From: Plectosphaerella cucumerina
Lineage: Eukaryota > Ascomycota > Sordariomycetes > Glomerellales > Plectosphaerellaceae
NCBI GenBank assembly: GCA_020746995.1
Contig: JAGPXD010000001.1
Coordinates: 3,286,001-3,350,000, forward strand
Direction of reading: 5' to 3'
Length of the DNA stretch: 64,000 nt
Shown here: piece after piece, positions 31,794 to 44,637 of the stretch
Numbering within the stretch: position 1 is the stretch's first letter
Layout: each line of letters starts with the position of its first letter
Translations under genes and position numbers: made by a program
The notes under the pieces: generated by a model
What the model was told of the DNA's origin: nothing
Seen by the model: only the letters and a program-made list of their open reading frames with translations
Database searches by the model: none

Positions 31794-33792
31794 ATGGCGT
31801 TCAAAGAATCAGGCTGGCCGAAGGGGTATTCCTGGGGTCTCGCACCCTTTAACGAACAATCCTGCCACCCTCTGGTGTCCCGACTCCGTCGTGCAAAGGT
31901 CAGGCTGTGCGACTGCGGGCAGCCATTGGCCGCAGTTATCCGTACCCAGCTGAACAGCTGTAGTACATCGAGATGCGGACCAAGTCTGTGGCGCCGACAT
32001 GGCGCTGGCGCAGCAATGCAGCCTGATCCTTCCCGCAGCCTGATCCTTCGCTCCCGCGGTCTCGTGCGGAATTTTTGGACCGGGCCCACGGCGGTCGAGT
32101 ATTTAGAAATGCACCTGGAAGAAGGGGCAGGCCCGCGCCTTTCCAAGGGATTCACCTGGAAGAAGCAAACATGGGGTCCAGAGAACTTGCTGGCGTCTCG
32201 GGGCACCGTAGACAAGACATCTGGCGAGAGATGCAGCCCGGTGGTGTTCTGGTGATTGGCTGCCCACCCATGCCTGTCTGTTGCACAAGCAAGGCCGAGT
32301 TCTTCCAAAGCTGTGACGATCTCAAGCGACAGTCCACTTCGTCACCTCTCTGTCCTCTAGGAGAGGGCCTTGTGGCTGTAGGTCATCACCTCTTGCAGCC
32401 TGACCACTTCCAACCTGCAGGCCGATGCTCTCGTCCTCGCACCTTTGATAAAGAGGCAGCCCTCAAGCTGATCGTCAGTATTCCGTAGAGACAGGAAAGT
32501 GATGTCTCAATGTCGCCAAGAACCCTATCCGACTCAAATGACGGCCGGTTCATCCAGAACCTGGGCCCGTGCGGGAAACCATCTACTCACACGCCGACGA
32601 GGCCGCAAATTTCAAGAACCAGGCGGGATAGGAAGAAGGCCAGGGCCGTTGAAGACGATGATGTGATGGGTAGATGTGGTCAGCTCAGCCGCCATGCCAG
32701 ACCATTGCCAAGGAGTCTGGCGCGGTGCTGCGCAGTTCGCTCAGCCTGCTGTGATGGAAACGTAAGCGCCCCTACAAGACTGGATGCGCATAGCCTTAAT
32801 GTCTCCAATCGTGGTATGCAGACGGATATCAACAACTCATGCAGCGAGAAATTGGGGCTGTGAAGTTGCCGGAGGATTGGAGCATGCCATCTCGTTGGTG
32901 TTCTTCCAGCCAAGGGGTCCGGCAGTGTACGAACAGACCGATACCAGTCTCCCAATTGGAGCAAATGAAGGCACCGAGATCATTTGCTGTTGATCTTTGC
33001 TTGGGGGAATTGGAGCCTGCCCTCACATTGAAGTTGAAGGGCCGCCAAATGCTGGCCGGAATCTAGGTGAGATGTCGTCGTTCAGGAAGTTCGGAGGCAC
33101 CTCAGTTGTGTGCCCCGCACTTGACAAGTCTCAGTGCACGTGAGTAGCCCCTGGTGCCTGGTCATGGTGTCACCGAGGCGGGGAGACAACGTCGTCTGAA
33201 TCGACCCCAAGCTGTACTGACAGTCGGGTCCATTGACTCATGACCTTGAATTCTCATACTTCCAGTGTAAATGTCAGCCAGGCACGTCTCCATTTTCGAT
33301 GCAAGTGCGATCCAGTGGCGGCGCCTCGTCGTGGGCTGGCAGACCCTGTTAGCGCAGCCGTCAGACGCAGGCGCATCGTGCTAACATGCAGCCGGCGCCC
33401 CGGGGCCGGGTCCGTGCAGACCTCGAAGGCCTGGTCCAGTGAGAAGGAAGGGTTGACCAGACGGGGGGAACACTACGTACCGCCCAAAAGTAACCATTTT
33501 CGCCCGCCGCCGCCAACATCGGAAAGGAAACCTCATGGCTTGCTAATTCCGCCGCCGGACGAACAAGCCACGCCCACCGAGTCTCCTCAACATCACCCGA
33601 CCTCCAGCTCGAGCGGCGCCGACTGCCTCTATCGACCGACACCTCACCCTACCGATGCCGGCATTCACCCTCGCGCATCGCTCCGCATCTCCAGGGCTGT
33701 CTGCTCCCTAGCAGCTCTGACCACCAAGTGCACGAATGTAGCACCCACCGATCTTACCTTTACCCAAACACCAAACACTACCACGATCCGCC
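31794..33792. other. 2.0 kb divergent gap upstream of UPF2
   Basis: No gene is supported. Overlapping short frames at 32075-32488 and 33240-33827 have no motifs. The last ~300 nt before 33793 are C-rich and look like a fungal 5' leader. Confidence 0.5.
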
Positions 33793-36700
33793 ATGGATCG
33801 TGCCAAGAAGCGTGCGACTGCGCCTGATGCCTCTTATTTTTTCCCTTTGCTGACCCTCTCCCGCAGGCGAGCTGCGCGCTTTGAACGAACGGGCATGGAA
33901 CGGCGAAACAGGTCCGGCCAACCCCTCTCCCCAAAGCAACCTCCCCTCGGCTGACCCCTCCTCGAACAGATCTCTTCTCCGTCAACAAGTCCCTCGATTC
34001 GTCCCTCAAGAAGAACACGGCCTTCATCAAGCGACTGCGCACCGCAATCTCCGCCGCGACTCTCAACACCTTCCTGCAGGAGATCCGAACCCTCAGCCTC
34101 CACAAGTACCTCTCCGAGATCATCTCTGCCTGCTATGAGGGCCTCTGCCGCCTCAAGTCGCCTGGCGAGGCCGACGCCGGCGTCGAGATCGTGAGCGCTC
34201 TGCACCAGCGCTTCGGCCCCGGCGAGTTCACCGAGAGCCTTGGCTGGCTGCTGGGCAAGGGCATGGCCACCCCCGACAAGAGCTACCTCAAGACCCTGGC
34301 CGCCGACGTCCGCGAAAAGGAGGAGAAGGAGCGCATCAGCCGCCAGCGCGCCCTGCTGCGCGTCGTCACAGAGCTCTGGCTTGTTGGCGTCCTTCGTACC
34401 CTCGACGACGTCACCCGTCCCGATGACGCCATCAAGGGGGCCACCGGCAAGGTCGCAGACCTCAAGCTCAAGACCGCCTCCACCAAGGCAGGTCTCGCCG
34501 AGCCCTTTCCCCTCGAGGTGCTCAAGGACCTCCTGGGTCACGACAGGGACCACACCAACCTGCCTCTGCTCGTTGTCTTCGTCAAGTCCTTCGGCTGGGA
34601 CATCCTCGGTGTGCGCTCGGCCGCCGCCGAGGGCCGCAAAACCGTCGAGGAAGACGGTGCCACGAAGCCCGCCAACGGCACCGCCGCCGCCGAAGACTCG
34701 ATCAGCGTCCCGGACATCGGAGAGGACGACCAGCCCTTTACGCCGCCCGACCTGCAGGAAAAATTTAAAAGCGTACTGAAGCGCTACTTCGAGGACGTCA
34801 AGGGCCACGTCCTGCGCGACCAGAAAGCTATCCACTCCCAGGCGCGCCGCAACGCCGAGGCATACGTTAAATCCGGTGAGGTTTTTGAGGACCGCCAGTC
34901 CAACTTTGAAAAGCAACTCAAGGCCCATGAGCGCCTGGTCGCCAACGCCCAGGCCATCGCCGACGTCATTGGCGCCGACATGCCCGACCTCAAGGACAAC
35001 GAGGACGCCGGCGCTGCCAATGGTTCCATCGGACTTGTCAAGGCCGGTGACTACCTGCGCGGCCTGGGCGACGGCGCCGGTATCTGGGAGGATGAGGAGG
35101 AGCGCCGCTTCTACGAAAACCTTGTCGATCTCAAGGGCAAAGTCCCGGGCATCCTGCTCGAGGATGGCAAGAAGAAGAAGCCTGAGAACGAAGAGCAGGT
35201 CGGCAAGAGGAACGACGGCGATGACGCCCCCAAGCCGGCAGTTGACCCCGCCGAAGACCAATCGACAGCCATTGCCAACAAGACCATTGGCGCCCAGGTC
35301 GACGCCATCCTCGCCCGCCTTCCGGACCTGACGACCAAGGAGATCATCGATCAGACTGCCATTGAGTTTTGCTTCCTCAACTCAAAGGCGTCGCGCAACC
35401 GCCTTGTCAAGGCCCTTACGGAGGTGCCCAAGGGCCGCGCCGACTTGCTGCCGTTCTGGGCCCGCCTTGCCGCCACCCTGGGCAAGTACATGGCTGACAT
35501 CCCCAAGGGACTCGTCGAGTACCTAGATGCCGAGTTCCGTAGCCTGCAACGGCGCAAGGAGAAGGACTTCTTGGGCCAGGTCCGGCTGAGCAACATCCGT
35601 TACCTGGCCGAGCTGACAAAGTTCGGTATCGTGCCTGAGCACGTCGTCTTCCATTGCCTCAAGGTCAGCCTCGATGACTTCTCACGCATGAACATCGAGA
35701 TCATCTGCAGCCTCCTGGAGAATTGCGGTCGGTACCTTTTGCGCAATCCCGAGACGGCGCCTCGCATGGCGACCTTCCTTGAGACGCTGCAACGCAAGAA
35801 GTCGGTCCAGCATATCGGCCAGGCGGAGCGCATGCTCATCGAGAACGCCGTCTACTACGTCGACCCTCCAGACCGTCCTGCCATTCAGCAGAAGGAGCGC
35901 ACGCCTATGGACCTTTTCATCCGCAAGCTGATCTATTTGGATATGACTAAGCGTAACACCAACAAGATCCTCAAGCAGATTCGCCGAGTCCACTGGGAGG
36001 AGGCCGAGGTAGGTTTTCGTGATGCCACATCGGACAGGGCTCTTGCTGACAGACTGTGCAGGTCGTCGGTATCCTGGAAAAGGTGTTTTCCAAGCCCGCC
36101 AGGGTCAAGTATGGTAACATCCATCTCTTGGCTATCCTGATGGGCGCGCTGTACCGATACCACCCCGGCTTTGCCGTCCGCGTCATTGACAACGTGATCG
36201 AGTCCATCTGCTTCGGCCTGGAGCAGAACGACTACAAGTATTATCAGCGACGCATCGCCGAGGTCAAGTACCTGGGAGAGCTGTACAACTACAGGATGGT
36301 TGAGCACCCGGTCATCTTTGACACCATGTACCGCATTGTGACTTTCGGTCACGGCGGCCCCCCCGTCCCCGGCCGCTTCAACCCCTTCGATGTGCCTGAC
36401 GACTTCTTCCGCATCCGCCTCGTCGCCACCATCCTCGAGACGTGCGGCATGTACTTCAGCAAGGGTGCTGCGGGCAAGAAGCTCGACTCGTTCCTGGCCT
36501 TCTTCCAGTACTACATCTTCACCAAGCAAGGACTGCCCATGGATATCGAATTCATCGTGCAGGACACCTTTGCGCTTACGCGGCCGCAGTGGAAGCTTGC
36601 CACTAGTCTCGAGGAGGCGGCCAAGGTGTTCCAGAATGCTATTATCCAGGACCAGAAGACGACGGGCGCCGACAAGGCCAACGAGGCTGACCTGGACGCG

Positions 36701-37530
36701 GATGAGGAAATCGGGTCCGATGAGGAAGACGATGACGATGGCGATGTTGATCTTCCCGAGGGCGAGATTGACGGCGACGAGTCGTCCAACTCGGACTCGG
36801 ACTCAGACGACGAGCACTCAGGCCGCGACACTCCGTTCGGGTCGGAGGAGGATGAGGACGAGGCCATTGTCGTTAAGCGGCGCGAGCAGCAGATCGATCC
36901 CGAGTCTGAGGCAGACTTTGAGCGCGAATACGCCAAGATGATGGCCGAGAGTCTCGAATCGCGCAAGTTTGAGCGCAAGCCGCTCTTCGACGTGGCGCTG
37001 CCGGTGCGGGCCAAGAACAAGGAGACGATTCCCGGCGTGGTCGAGCAGGGAGAGCAGGTGCCAGGTCCGGCTAGCCAGACCATGGCCTTTTCGCTCTTGA
37101 CGAAGAAGGGCAACCGCCAGCAGGTGAGTGATGCGGGCATTTGCTCAAGGGAATTAGCCACTGACTCTGGTGACAGACGCGCACGGTCGAGGTTCCCTCC
37201 GACTCCAACTTTGCTGTAGCTATGAAAACGCAGCAACAGGCGGAGAAGGAGGAGCAGCAGCGCATCAAGAACCTGGTGCTCAATTACGACCTTCGAGAGA
37301 ATGAGGGCGAAGAAGGTGAGAGACGACAAGGGTGTCTGTGAAGAACATTTGCTGATTTTCATTTAGGCTACGACCGGCCGACCGCGCATTACCATCACAA
37401 CAGGATGGATCGCGGCAAGGACCGTGGTCAGCGGTCTCGCAAGCTTCAGCTGAGTGATGTTGACTGGTATGATCCCCTCGGTGTCCGAGTACGAGCGAGG
37501 CTGACTCGGCAACTCGTCTACAGGACATGA
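33793..37530 (+). CDS. nmd2: Nonsense-mediated mRNA decay factor UPF2/NMD2
   Basis: Seven exons: 33793-33811, 33867-33911, 33970-36008, 36062-37123, 37177-37315, 37367-37466 and 37524-37530; about 1136 aa. The first two joins give MDRAKKRELRALNERAWNGETDLF-type text. UPF2 bridges UPF1 and UPF3 at the exon-junction or terminating ribosome in the cytoplasm. It shows three MIF4G-like helical repeats: roughly 40-220 (SLDSSLKKNTAFIKRLRTA, LHKYLSEIISACYEGL), 430-620 and 640-840 (YGNIHLLAILMGALYRYHPGF). After that come an acidic block (EEIGSDEEDDDDGD) and the conserved basic C-terminal UPF1-binding end finishing KLQLSDVDW. The final intron is 57 nt, a multiple of three with no stop, so splicing it or not gives two C-termini ending at the same TGA. 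Confidence 0.94.
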
Positions 37531-38777
37531 GCAATTCGATCCTGCGTACATCAACGCATCTTCCCCTTTACTTCCCGATGGGAACACATAGGAGCCCTGC
37601 AGCGGGCCTGGGCGACTTGATTTCCCGACGTCGAATATGGTGCCTGGACACCACGACGAGTGCCCAACGCCCACGCATGCAGCCAGGCACCTAGCAAGGT
37701 ACTCTGCCGCCCGAGCAGAGTCGAGGTCGGACGCCAGTCGTCCGCGGCACCATCACAAGGGTGCCGCAACGGCGGCGTCACATGAGGCCAAGATAAGCAG
37801 GTTTTGGTAGCCAGACTCCGGCCGACAGCGCAGCATGGTTTGGCGGAGGAGGACAGTCGTATCGAGAGGGGTGAGGCTGAGGCTGCCATCCAGAGCACGG
37901 CCGGCAGCAACGCATGCGAGTGTGCGAAATGCCATGCAATCTTCGGCCGAGCTTCGTCCGGACATGGCACGCGCATCACGTCACCTTTCGTGGTGGCAGC
38001 GGCACGGGGAGGGCCCGATCAGGGCGGCCTCCGTCATTCATTTATCACCGTTATCTCCCCATAGTGGAATACAGTCTTTACAGTAGGGTTATCTCGGTAA
38101 GTGTGTGATGCGACGGCGTATCTTCAGGACTTGGAGCTTCAGATTCACTACACCGCCCTGCACTTGTTCATGTCTGGCAGTGGTGAAGCCATGGTCACGG
38201 TGTGGCAGGCGCCCAAACCACGACTGTAGCTTGGAAGGACCGGCAACGGAAGGACCGAGAGACCAACGCACCTGCCGGGGCACCCGCCAACCTCCTTCAC
38301 TTCCGTCGCAACTCGAAAACTCACCCATCTGCAAATCTCTGCTCCCGCATGGCCCGTCCGCAAAAATGTCGCTTCTCACCTCCCCGCCACCGCCGTCGCC
38401 ATGATTTATCACCAACGCAACACCACCCCCGCCTTCCATACACACCCCGCCGAGACCGCGCCCACGGAAGCCGGGGCAAGGGGGGGACACGCAGGCGGCC
38501 GATACATTCTGCAGCTACCCGCGACACAAGCTCAGCGCCAGCACTTTTTTTGCCAGTTTTTTCTTCCTCGCCTTCCGTTGCACAGCCCGACGTGCTGCTG
38601 GCTCCCCTTCACCGCAATTTGCCGGTTCCGATAGGTCCGGTCCGTCGTCAGGGGGCCCGGGGGCGACTTGCTCCGCCGGGGAGGACTGTTTCTCGTTGAT
38701 ATTTGACTTTTGCCCCCCTTTGCAAGAGAAGAGAAGACTGTGCCGGTTGTCTTGCTTGAATCGGATAGCTGCGCAAA
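37531..38777. other. Gap between UPF2 and chitin synthase
   Basis: 1.25 kb upstream of the chitin synthase, presumably promoter and long leader. The part from ~38270 is C-rich on the plus strand. No gene was seen. Confidence 0.55.
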
Positions 38778-41124
38778 ATGGATGCTGCGATGACGGCAGA
38801 ATGGCCGGTGAAGGACGTATGTTTGTGCTTTGCGCATGGAGAGACTTCAGGCTGACCGTTTCGCGCAGATTGTCTACACCTCGATCGTCGGCGTTGTCAT
38901 GCTGGCCGCGTTTCTCGAATGGTTCCTCTGGATTGCCGCCTTTCTCTACTGCCTGTGGAAGGTCTTCGTCAAGGCCGAGCATTGGACAATCCGCGTTCTC
39001 TCTGTCGCGATTGCTGTCGTTTTCACCACGCTGCGCGCCATCTTTCTACCCATCATGATCGTCACGCTGCCGCTGCCGCCCACCGTTTCGAGGCACTTCC
39101 CCGAGGGCATGGTCCGGTTTCTCCAGTGGTTTGCGTTTTGGAGCTTCGCCGGACTTCTGACCGTACCCTGGCTGTTCTGCATCTACCAGCTTGTTACCCA
39201 TCAGCTTGGCCGCTCCAAGCGTATCGCCAGAGCCCTCGATGATGCCTCGGCCCCAAAGGTCGTTGTCGTCATGCCCTGCTACAAGGAGGATCCAGATGTG
39301 CTCATCGCTGCCGTCAACTCGGTTGTGGATGGCGACTACCCACCGTCCTGCGTCCACGTTTTTCTGTCCTTTGACGGCGATCAGGAGGATGAGCTCTACC
39401 TTACCACGATTGAACGCCTGGGCGTGTCCTTGACTCTCGAGTCCTACCCGAAGAGCGTCGACGTCGCATACCACGCCGCCCGCGTCACCGTCTCCCGTTT
39501 CCCCCACGGCGGCAAACGACACTGCCAAAAGGCAACCTTTTCACTCATCGATACCGTCTACCGCTGCTATCTCGAGCGGAACGACAACCTCTTCATCCTG
39601 TTCATCGACTCGGACTGCATTCTCGACCGACATTGCATCCAAAACTTCATCTACGACATGGAGCTCAGCCCCGGCAACCGCCGCGACATGCTCGCCATGA
39701 CGGGCGTCATCACGTCGACGACCCAGCGACACAGCCTCATCACCCTGCTCCAAGACATGGAGTACATCCACGGCCAGCTCTTCGAGCGCACCGTCGAATC
39801 GGGCTGCGGCGCCGTCACGTGCCTCCCCGGCGCCCTCACGATGCTGCGGTTCTCCGCCTTCCGCCGCATGGCGAGGTACTACTTCGCAGACAAGGCCGAG
39901 CAGTGCGAGGACCTGTTCGACTTTGCAAAGTGCCACCTCGGCGAGGACCGCTGGCTCACCCACCTCTTCATGATCGGAGCCAAGAAGCGCTACCAGATCC
40001 AGATGTGCACTTCTGCCTTTTGCAAGACTGAGGCCGTCCAGACTACTCGCTCCCTCATCAAGCAGCGCCGCCGCTGGTTCCTCGGCTTCATCACCAACGA
40101 GGCATGCATGCTGACCGATTGGCGATTGTGGAAGCGCTACCCAATTCTGATCCTGGTGCGCTTCATGCAGAATACGATCCGCACCACCGCCCTGCTCTTC
40201 TTCGTCATGGTGCTCGCCCTCGTCACCACGTCTTCCTCCGTCGACCAGCTGCCCGTTGGTTTCATCGCCGTCTCTCTGGGCCTCAATTGGCTTCTCATGC
40301 TCTACTTTGGCGCCAAGCTGCGACGCTTCAAGATCTGGTTGTACCCCGTCATGTTCGTCCTCAATCCCTTCTTGAACTGGTTCTACATGGTCTACGGCAT
40401 TTTCACAGCCGGCCAACGGACCTGGGGCGGGCCTCGCGCCGATGCCGCCGCCGCCGACTCGACCACCACGGCGCAGCAGGCCATTGAGCAGGCCGAGAAA
40501 GCAGGCGACGATCTCAACGTCGTGCCCGAATCATTCATCCCTGCGGCCGTGGCCCGCAGGGGAACCGAGGCTTCCACTGCCCCCGGCGATGTCGAGGCCG
40601 GCGGCCTGGGTCGGAAACGCAGTGTCGTTCGTCCCCCTGACAGAGTTGACGGGCGCTTCGTGGCGCGCAACCGCACCCACGATGGTCGATACACACATGC
40701 CGGCGGCGACTCCCTCCTCATGGACCATTTTGGCGAACCAAGACCGTGGAGCTTCGACTCGCGCTCCAGTCTGGAGAGCGCCGCATCGGGGCACGCGGCA
40801 GGCACCTCGAGATATGGCCCGCCGGGGGTGCAGAGTTTCATGGGCGACGAGGACCGGAAGAAGTACGAGCTCGCGCAGCAGAGCCAGGCGGGCGGACGGG
40901 TGCGGGGGCCGCCGCCCGGGAGGGTATTTGAGTTCGCAGACGGGGCGGAGCTGCGGCGGGCGGGGTTCGTTGAGACGCCGCCGAACGCCGGGTCCGGGTC
41001 CGAGGAGGAGGGGCCGAGGGGTCTGGCGCCGCCTAGGTCGGTGAGGCGTGCAGGGAGGAGTCCGCTTGGTCAGGCAAGCCCGGTCACGACAGAGGCAGCA
41101 TTAGGGTTGAACCTATCTGGTTGA
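38778..41124 (+). CDS. Chitin synthase, GT2 family, short class without myosin domain (class VI/VII, ChsD-like)
   Basis: Two exons, 38778-38816 and 38869-41124; 764 aa. The 39-nt first exon (MDAAMTAEWPVKD) joins IVYTSIVGVV through an intron with branch CTGAC. Two or three membrane helices come first. The catalytic GT2 domain has VVVMPCYKEDPDVL, LFIDSDCILD, the GEDRWLTH motif and the chitin-synthase signature QRRRW at 412-416. More membrane helices follow (ALLFFVMVLALV, WLLMLYFGAKL). The C-terminal ~230 residues are hydrophilic, with Gly, Pro and Arg. It makes chitin from UDP-GlcNAc at the plasma membrane. Size and the MPCYKEDPDVL and CVHVFLSFDGD text fit the ChsD-like class; class numbering differs between authors. 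Confidence 0.92.
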
Positions 41125-41484
41125 CGGCTGGGGGAGAAGTGCACATATAGTACCTGGGACATTGCGCCAGACGTGAGAGAAGGATACTGGGGTCGAGCGG
41201 AAACATGGTGGTTGATACGAAGAACTGACTCGGAAGCACACTTCCACCCCCTGGCCCCTGCCCCTGCCCTGCCATGTCACATCGGCTAGCCCTACGCCGA
41301 TGTCACGACGTCACATTGTCACCACGCCGCGAGAGCTCAGATTACATCTAGTCAAGTCATTAAGAAGCGTCGCAAATGTACAAAATCCCGACGTCCTCCA
41401 ACCAAGTCAACACCAAACGCCCCCGCGCCATCTACATGAATCATGGTACACTCCAGGACCGGGCCCCGGATCCCAACACCCCGG
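41125..41484. other. Convergent gap, chitin synthase / GT34 gene 3' ends
   Basis: 360 nt between two 3' ends. It appears to be untranslated sequence only. Confidence 0.6.
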
Positions 41485-42658
41485 TCACACATGTATCGGG
41501 CGCACTAAAGCGTCAAACATGCGCGCAATGTCCCCGTCCTTGATCTGCCGCGACAGCGCCGTGGCGACGAGCTGCTGCAGGTCCGTGATGGTGACGTCCT
41601 TGGACGACCAGAGGTGCTGCACGAACTGGCCTCCGCACTCTTCCTTCTCGGGAATGTACTGGGAGCCGTTGCCGTCGAGACAGGGAATCATGCGCAGCTC
41701 GTCGGTGGTGTTGTACTTGTAGCGGAGGTAGTTCCCAAAGGCGGCCTGCTCGTGGGCGAACTTTTTGTTCCAGTGGCTGCAGCCGGGGAACTCCCTGTCG
41801 GAGGGGCAGTCCTTCCAGGACTGGAAGAGCTCGAGGGTGCGGGGGCTGTTCTGGGCGATGACGAAGCCGGTGTTCCAGAGGAGGAGGCCCTGGCGGTCGA
41901 GGTTTGTCTTTTTGTAGATATCCTCGGCGAGGGCGACGAGGATGTCGTCGTGGATGTTCCAGAGGGTGAGGAGCCACTCGATGGGCATCTGGGGCTCGGA
42001 GAAGATGGCGTCGGCGTCGAGGAAGACGACGAACTTGTGGTCTTTGAGGGCCTCCATCATCATGGGGACCTTGACCCAGGTCTGGTGGCGGTACCAGTAT
42101 TCGGGGGCATGAATGAGCTTGTAGTCATAGCCATGGATGAGGGAGTAGATGTAGTGGTTCATGCGGCCGGCGGTGCGGTAGTTCATGTTCTTGCCCTCGA
42201 GGACGGGCCCGTTGCCGGGGTCATAACGGGTATCGACGTCGATGATGACAACGTCCTTGCCGAGGGGCTTGTCCCAATGCTTGTGCGTGGGGTCGAGGTC
42301 GTAGCGGCGGCCGCTCTTTGTGGTGAAGGTGGTGTTGTCGAGGGGGTGGACGTAGGGTTTCCAGAGGTCTGCGATGGTCTGCGCGAAGCCCTGGACGCCG
42401 GGGACGGGGGAGGGGTAGTGCTTTGAGAAGCTGTCACGGTTCGTGAGTACATGATGCCGGGAAGGAGAGAGAGAGAGAGAGGTGCCCGCTTCATTGGAGG
42501 AGGTGGAACAGATCATACCCGCTGGTCATGCCGTGGAAGCGCGGCTGGACGTGGCCCCGAGAGAAGTAGTAGGCCAGGCCGAGGACGTTTATCGCCAGGA
42601 GAGGGATGATCCAGGCTCGGCGCCAGTGTTGCACCGGGAGACAACGGAAGCGGACCAT
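41485..42658 (-). CDS. GT34 glycosyltransferase (alpha-1,2-galactosyl/alpha-1,6-mannosyltransferase, Mnn10/Gma12-like)
   Basis: Two exons, 42658-42519 and 42430-41485; 361 aa. Exon 1 encodes a short basic tail and one signal-anchor helix (AWIIPLLAINVLGLAYYF), giving a type II Golgi membrane protein. The join reads MTSGFSKHYPSPVPGVQGF. The GT34 core includes VVIIDVDTRYDPG, MNHYIYSLIHGYDYKLIHA, the nucleotide-sugar/metal motif FLDADAIF (Asp185 onward), PIEWLL, LLLWNTGFVIAQNS and HEQAAFGNYL, all in the family's order. Members add hexoses to N- or O-glycans in the Golgi from UDP-Gal or GDP-Man; which sugar is used here cannot be told. The intron contains a long CT repeat before the acceptor. The promoter has an inverted 14-mer at 42896-42957. 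Confidence 0.92.
42464..42481. repeat. GA/CT microsatellite inside the GT34 intron
   Basis: An uninterrupted run of GA dinucleotides on the plus strand, read as CT in the transcript. It lies in the 5' half of the intron. Confidence 0.85.
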
Positions 42659-44637
42659 GGCGGGCGGGCGGCGGCGGCGGCGCGTTCAAGTTTGTCAGTG
42701 AAAGTCCATCTGGGGGTTTGCCAGAGGGCAGGTAGGTAGGTATGTTGGATGACGGCGTCCCCTTTTTTCCTCTGGGAAATTCTCTGCGCGCGCTCGACGA
42801 CGCGGTCTTTCCAAGCTCGGCGGGCTGGGCATCCTTCCTACGAATAAGTACATGGCCAAGGAAGAAGGGCCCGTAACTCCTCCTGCGCGCCTGTTCCGTA
42901 ACTCCTGCCATTGGCGCCCCCGGACTCGCGGATTAGAGACCCAGGCAGGAGTTACGGGGCCCTCATGGCCAAGATGTCGGACGTGGAGCCCTCCACGAAT
43001 CAACCTACCCACCACTGCTGATGGCCAAGCAAGTGCCAATCTGCCAATCTACCAGGTTTCGGGGGCGGGCAGAAGCAAGCAACCCTCTCGCCCGGCCGTC
43101 CCCCTCTCGCTGGATTGGGGTTTGTTTGCTTATCAGTCGGGCGAAGGGCTGGAATCTTTGACGTGACGTCCTGTTGACGGACCAGGTTGGCAGTGTGCCA
43201 GGATGTCCGTTTGGGTGCCATGGGGCGCGGACGCCAAGGGGCCGGCCGGAGCGATCCGCCCGGAGAGCAGGGCGAGATCGTGGTATTTTCGGGACGATGG
43301 GTAAGTGGTCTTTTTCCATGTCTGGGATCGGCGGCTTGTCCGGATCTTGAGTGGACGTGATCAGAAGAAGGCGCGTGTCAATCGAGCGTCTTCCCTGAGC
43401 GTGAGCTGGGCAGGATTTTATCCTCGAGGGGGGCTCGGATTCGTGTCTCGTCTCCCATCCGGCTTGGCTTGGCTTGTTCTGTTTTTCTTGGTACACCGAA
43501 CAATCCAGTATCAACGGGCGAGGACCTCCCCGATTAGATGGGCTGCCAAGACGGCGCTAGGTCACAGCACCAGGGGGACGAGGCTTTGCTCCCCCTGACC
43601 TGAGGTGGGCTGAGTTGCCAAGCAAGCAGAGTGCGAGGTCGGGCCGGGCGAGACTGACATGTCCCTGCATGCATGTGTACGTCGGTCGGCACCTTGTCTG
43701 TGCTTGTGAGGTTGTTTGTCGGGCGATAAGCCCCAACGTTGGCGTCAATGTGAAGATGTTGTCTTGATGTTTGAAGGTCGATCACAACGACAGTCAAGAG
43801 CCCATGTTCAATGATCACGTCCATTCAGGCTGTCGCTTCTCGGGGGTTTGAGGAGGAACATCTCGATGACGGCGGTTGCTGTGGACCCAGAGTGGCCGAC
43901 CAGCCGGCTGTTGCGCGTCATGCCTGTCGTCAGGTACCTACGTACTGTACCACTTGAAACCCGGGTGCTTGTCGTCCTGTGTGCCTAGCCTTCCCTGTGA
44001 CTACATCGATCAATGGCTTTGCCGAAGTGAGCTTCGATGCAAAGTCGGCGCCTGTTGTCCTGAACCAAGTTGATATGCGACTGGAGTTGCCGGGGTTTCA
44101 AAGTCGTGGTTGGAGCGCCGGAGTCCAGCCAGGAGGAACTTTGGACGGCGACGGCGGGGGTTTTCAAGGTCAAGTTCCCTCTCAGCGCTCCCCCGCTGTC
44201 GCTAGCGGTAACCTGCCCTGGAGGCACCAGCAAGCGGGCTCCATCACCCTGAATGACCCCGCATCTCCGGGCTCCACAAACTTCAATCAAACACCACTCC
44301 GAGTCCTGTTGCCCCGTTTCCCAACTTCCACGTTCTGACCTCCGATTTCGATCCCTTCCATGTCCTCTCCACTCCGACGGCCCATTGTCGAGAGATGGTA
44401 AACATGGGAGGTGAGCAGCAGCTTCTCGTTACCATCCAACCCAATTTCCACCTCACTCTCATGCCCGCTCCGCGATGACACACAGCCAAGGAGTTGACAG
44501 ACCGATTGCAACGATGATTCCGTCTCTCCCCTCGCATCTGCCATGACGCAAACTTCGCGAAGGCAAACCTCTGCCTCCTCCCCGCCCCTGCCCTCCCGCA
44601 TGCACAAGCACGCCAAACAGCGGACACCCGACGTCTA
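42659..44637. other. 2.0 kb gap upstream of the GT34 gene
   Basis: No gene is supported. It contains the repeated CCGTAACTCC motif described separately. Frames of 90-170 codons (43005-43514 and others) overlap on both strands without motifs. Confidence 0.5.
42896..42957. repeat. Inverted repeat of CCGTAACTCCTGCC
   Basis: Exact 14-nt arms at 42896-42909 (plus) and 42944-42957 (minus) flank a 34-nt loop. A third, imperfect direct copy starts at 42871. It lies 240-300 nt upstream of the GT34 ATG. Confidence 0.7.

Noticed and set aside
33834..35261. 475-codon minus-strand open frame
   Set aside because: Antisense shadow of UPF2, which has full family conservation on the plus strand.
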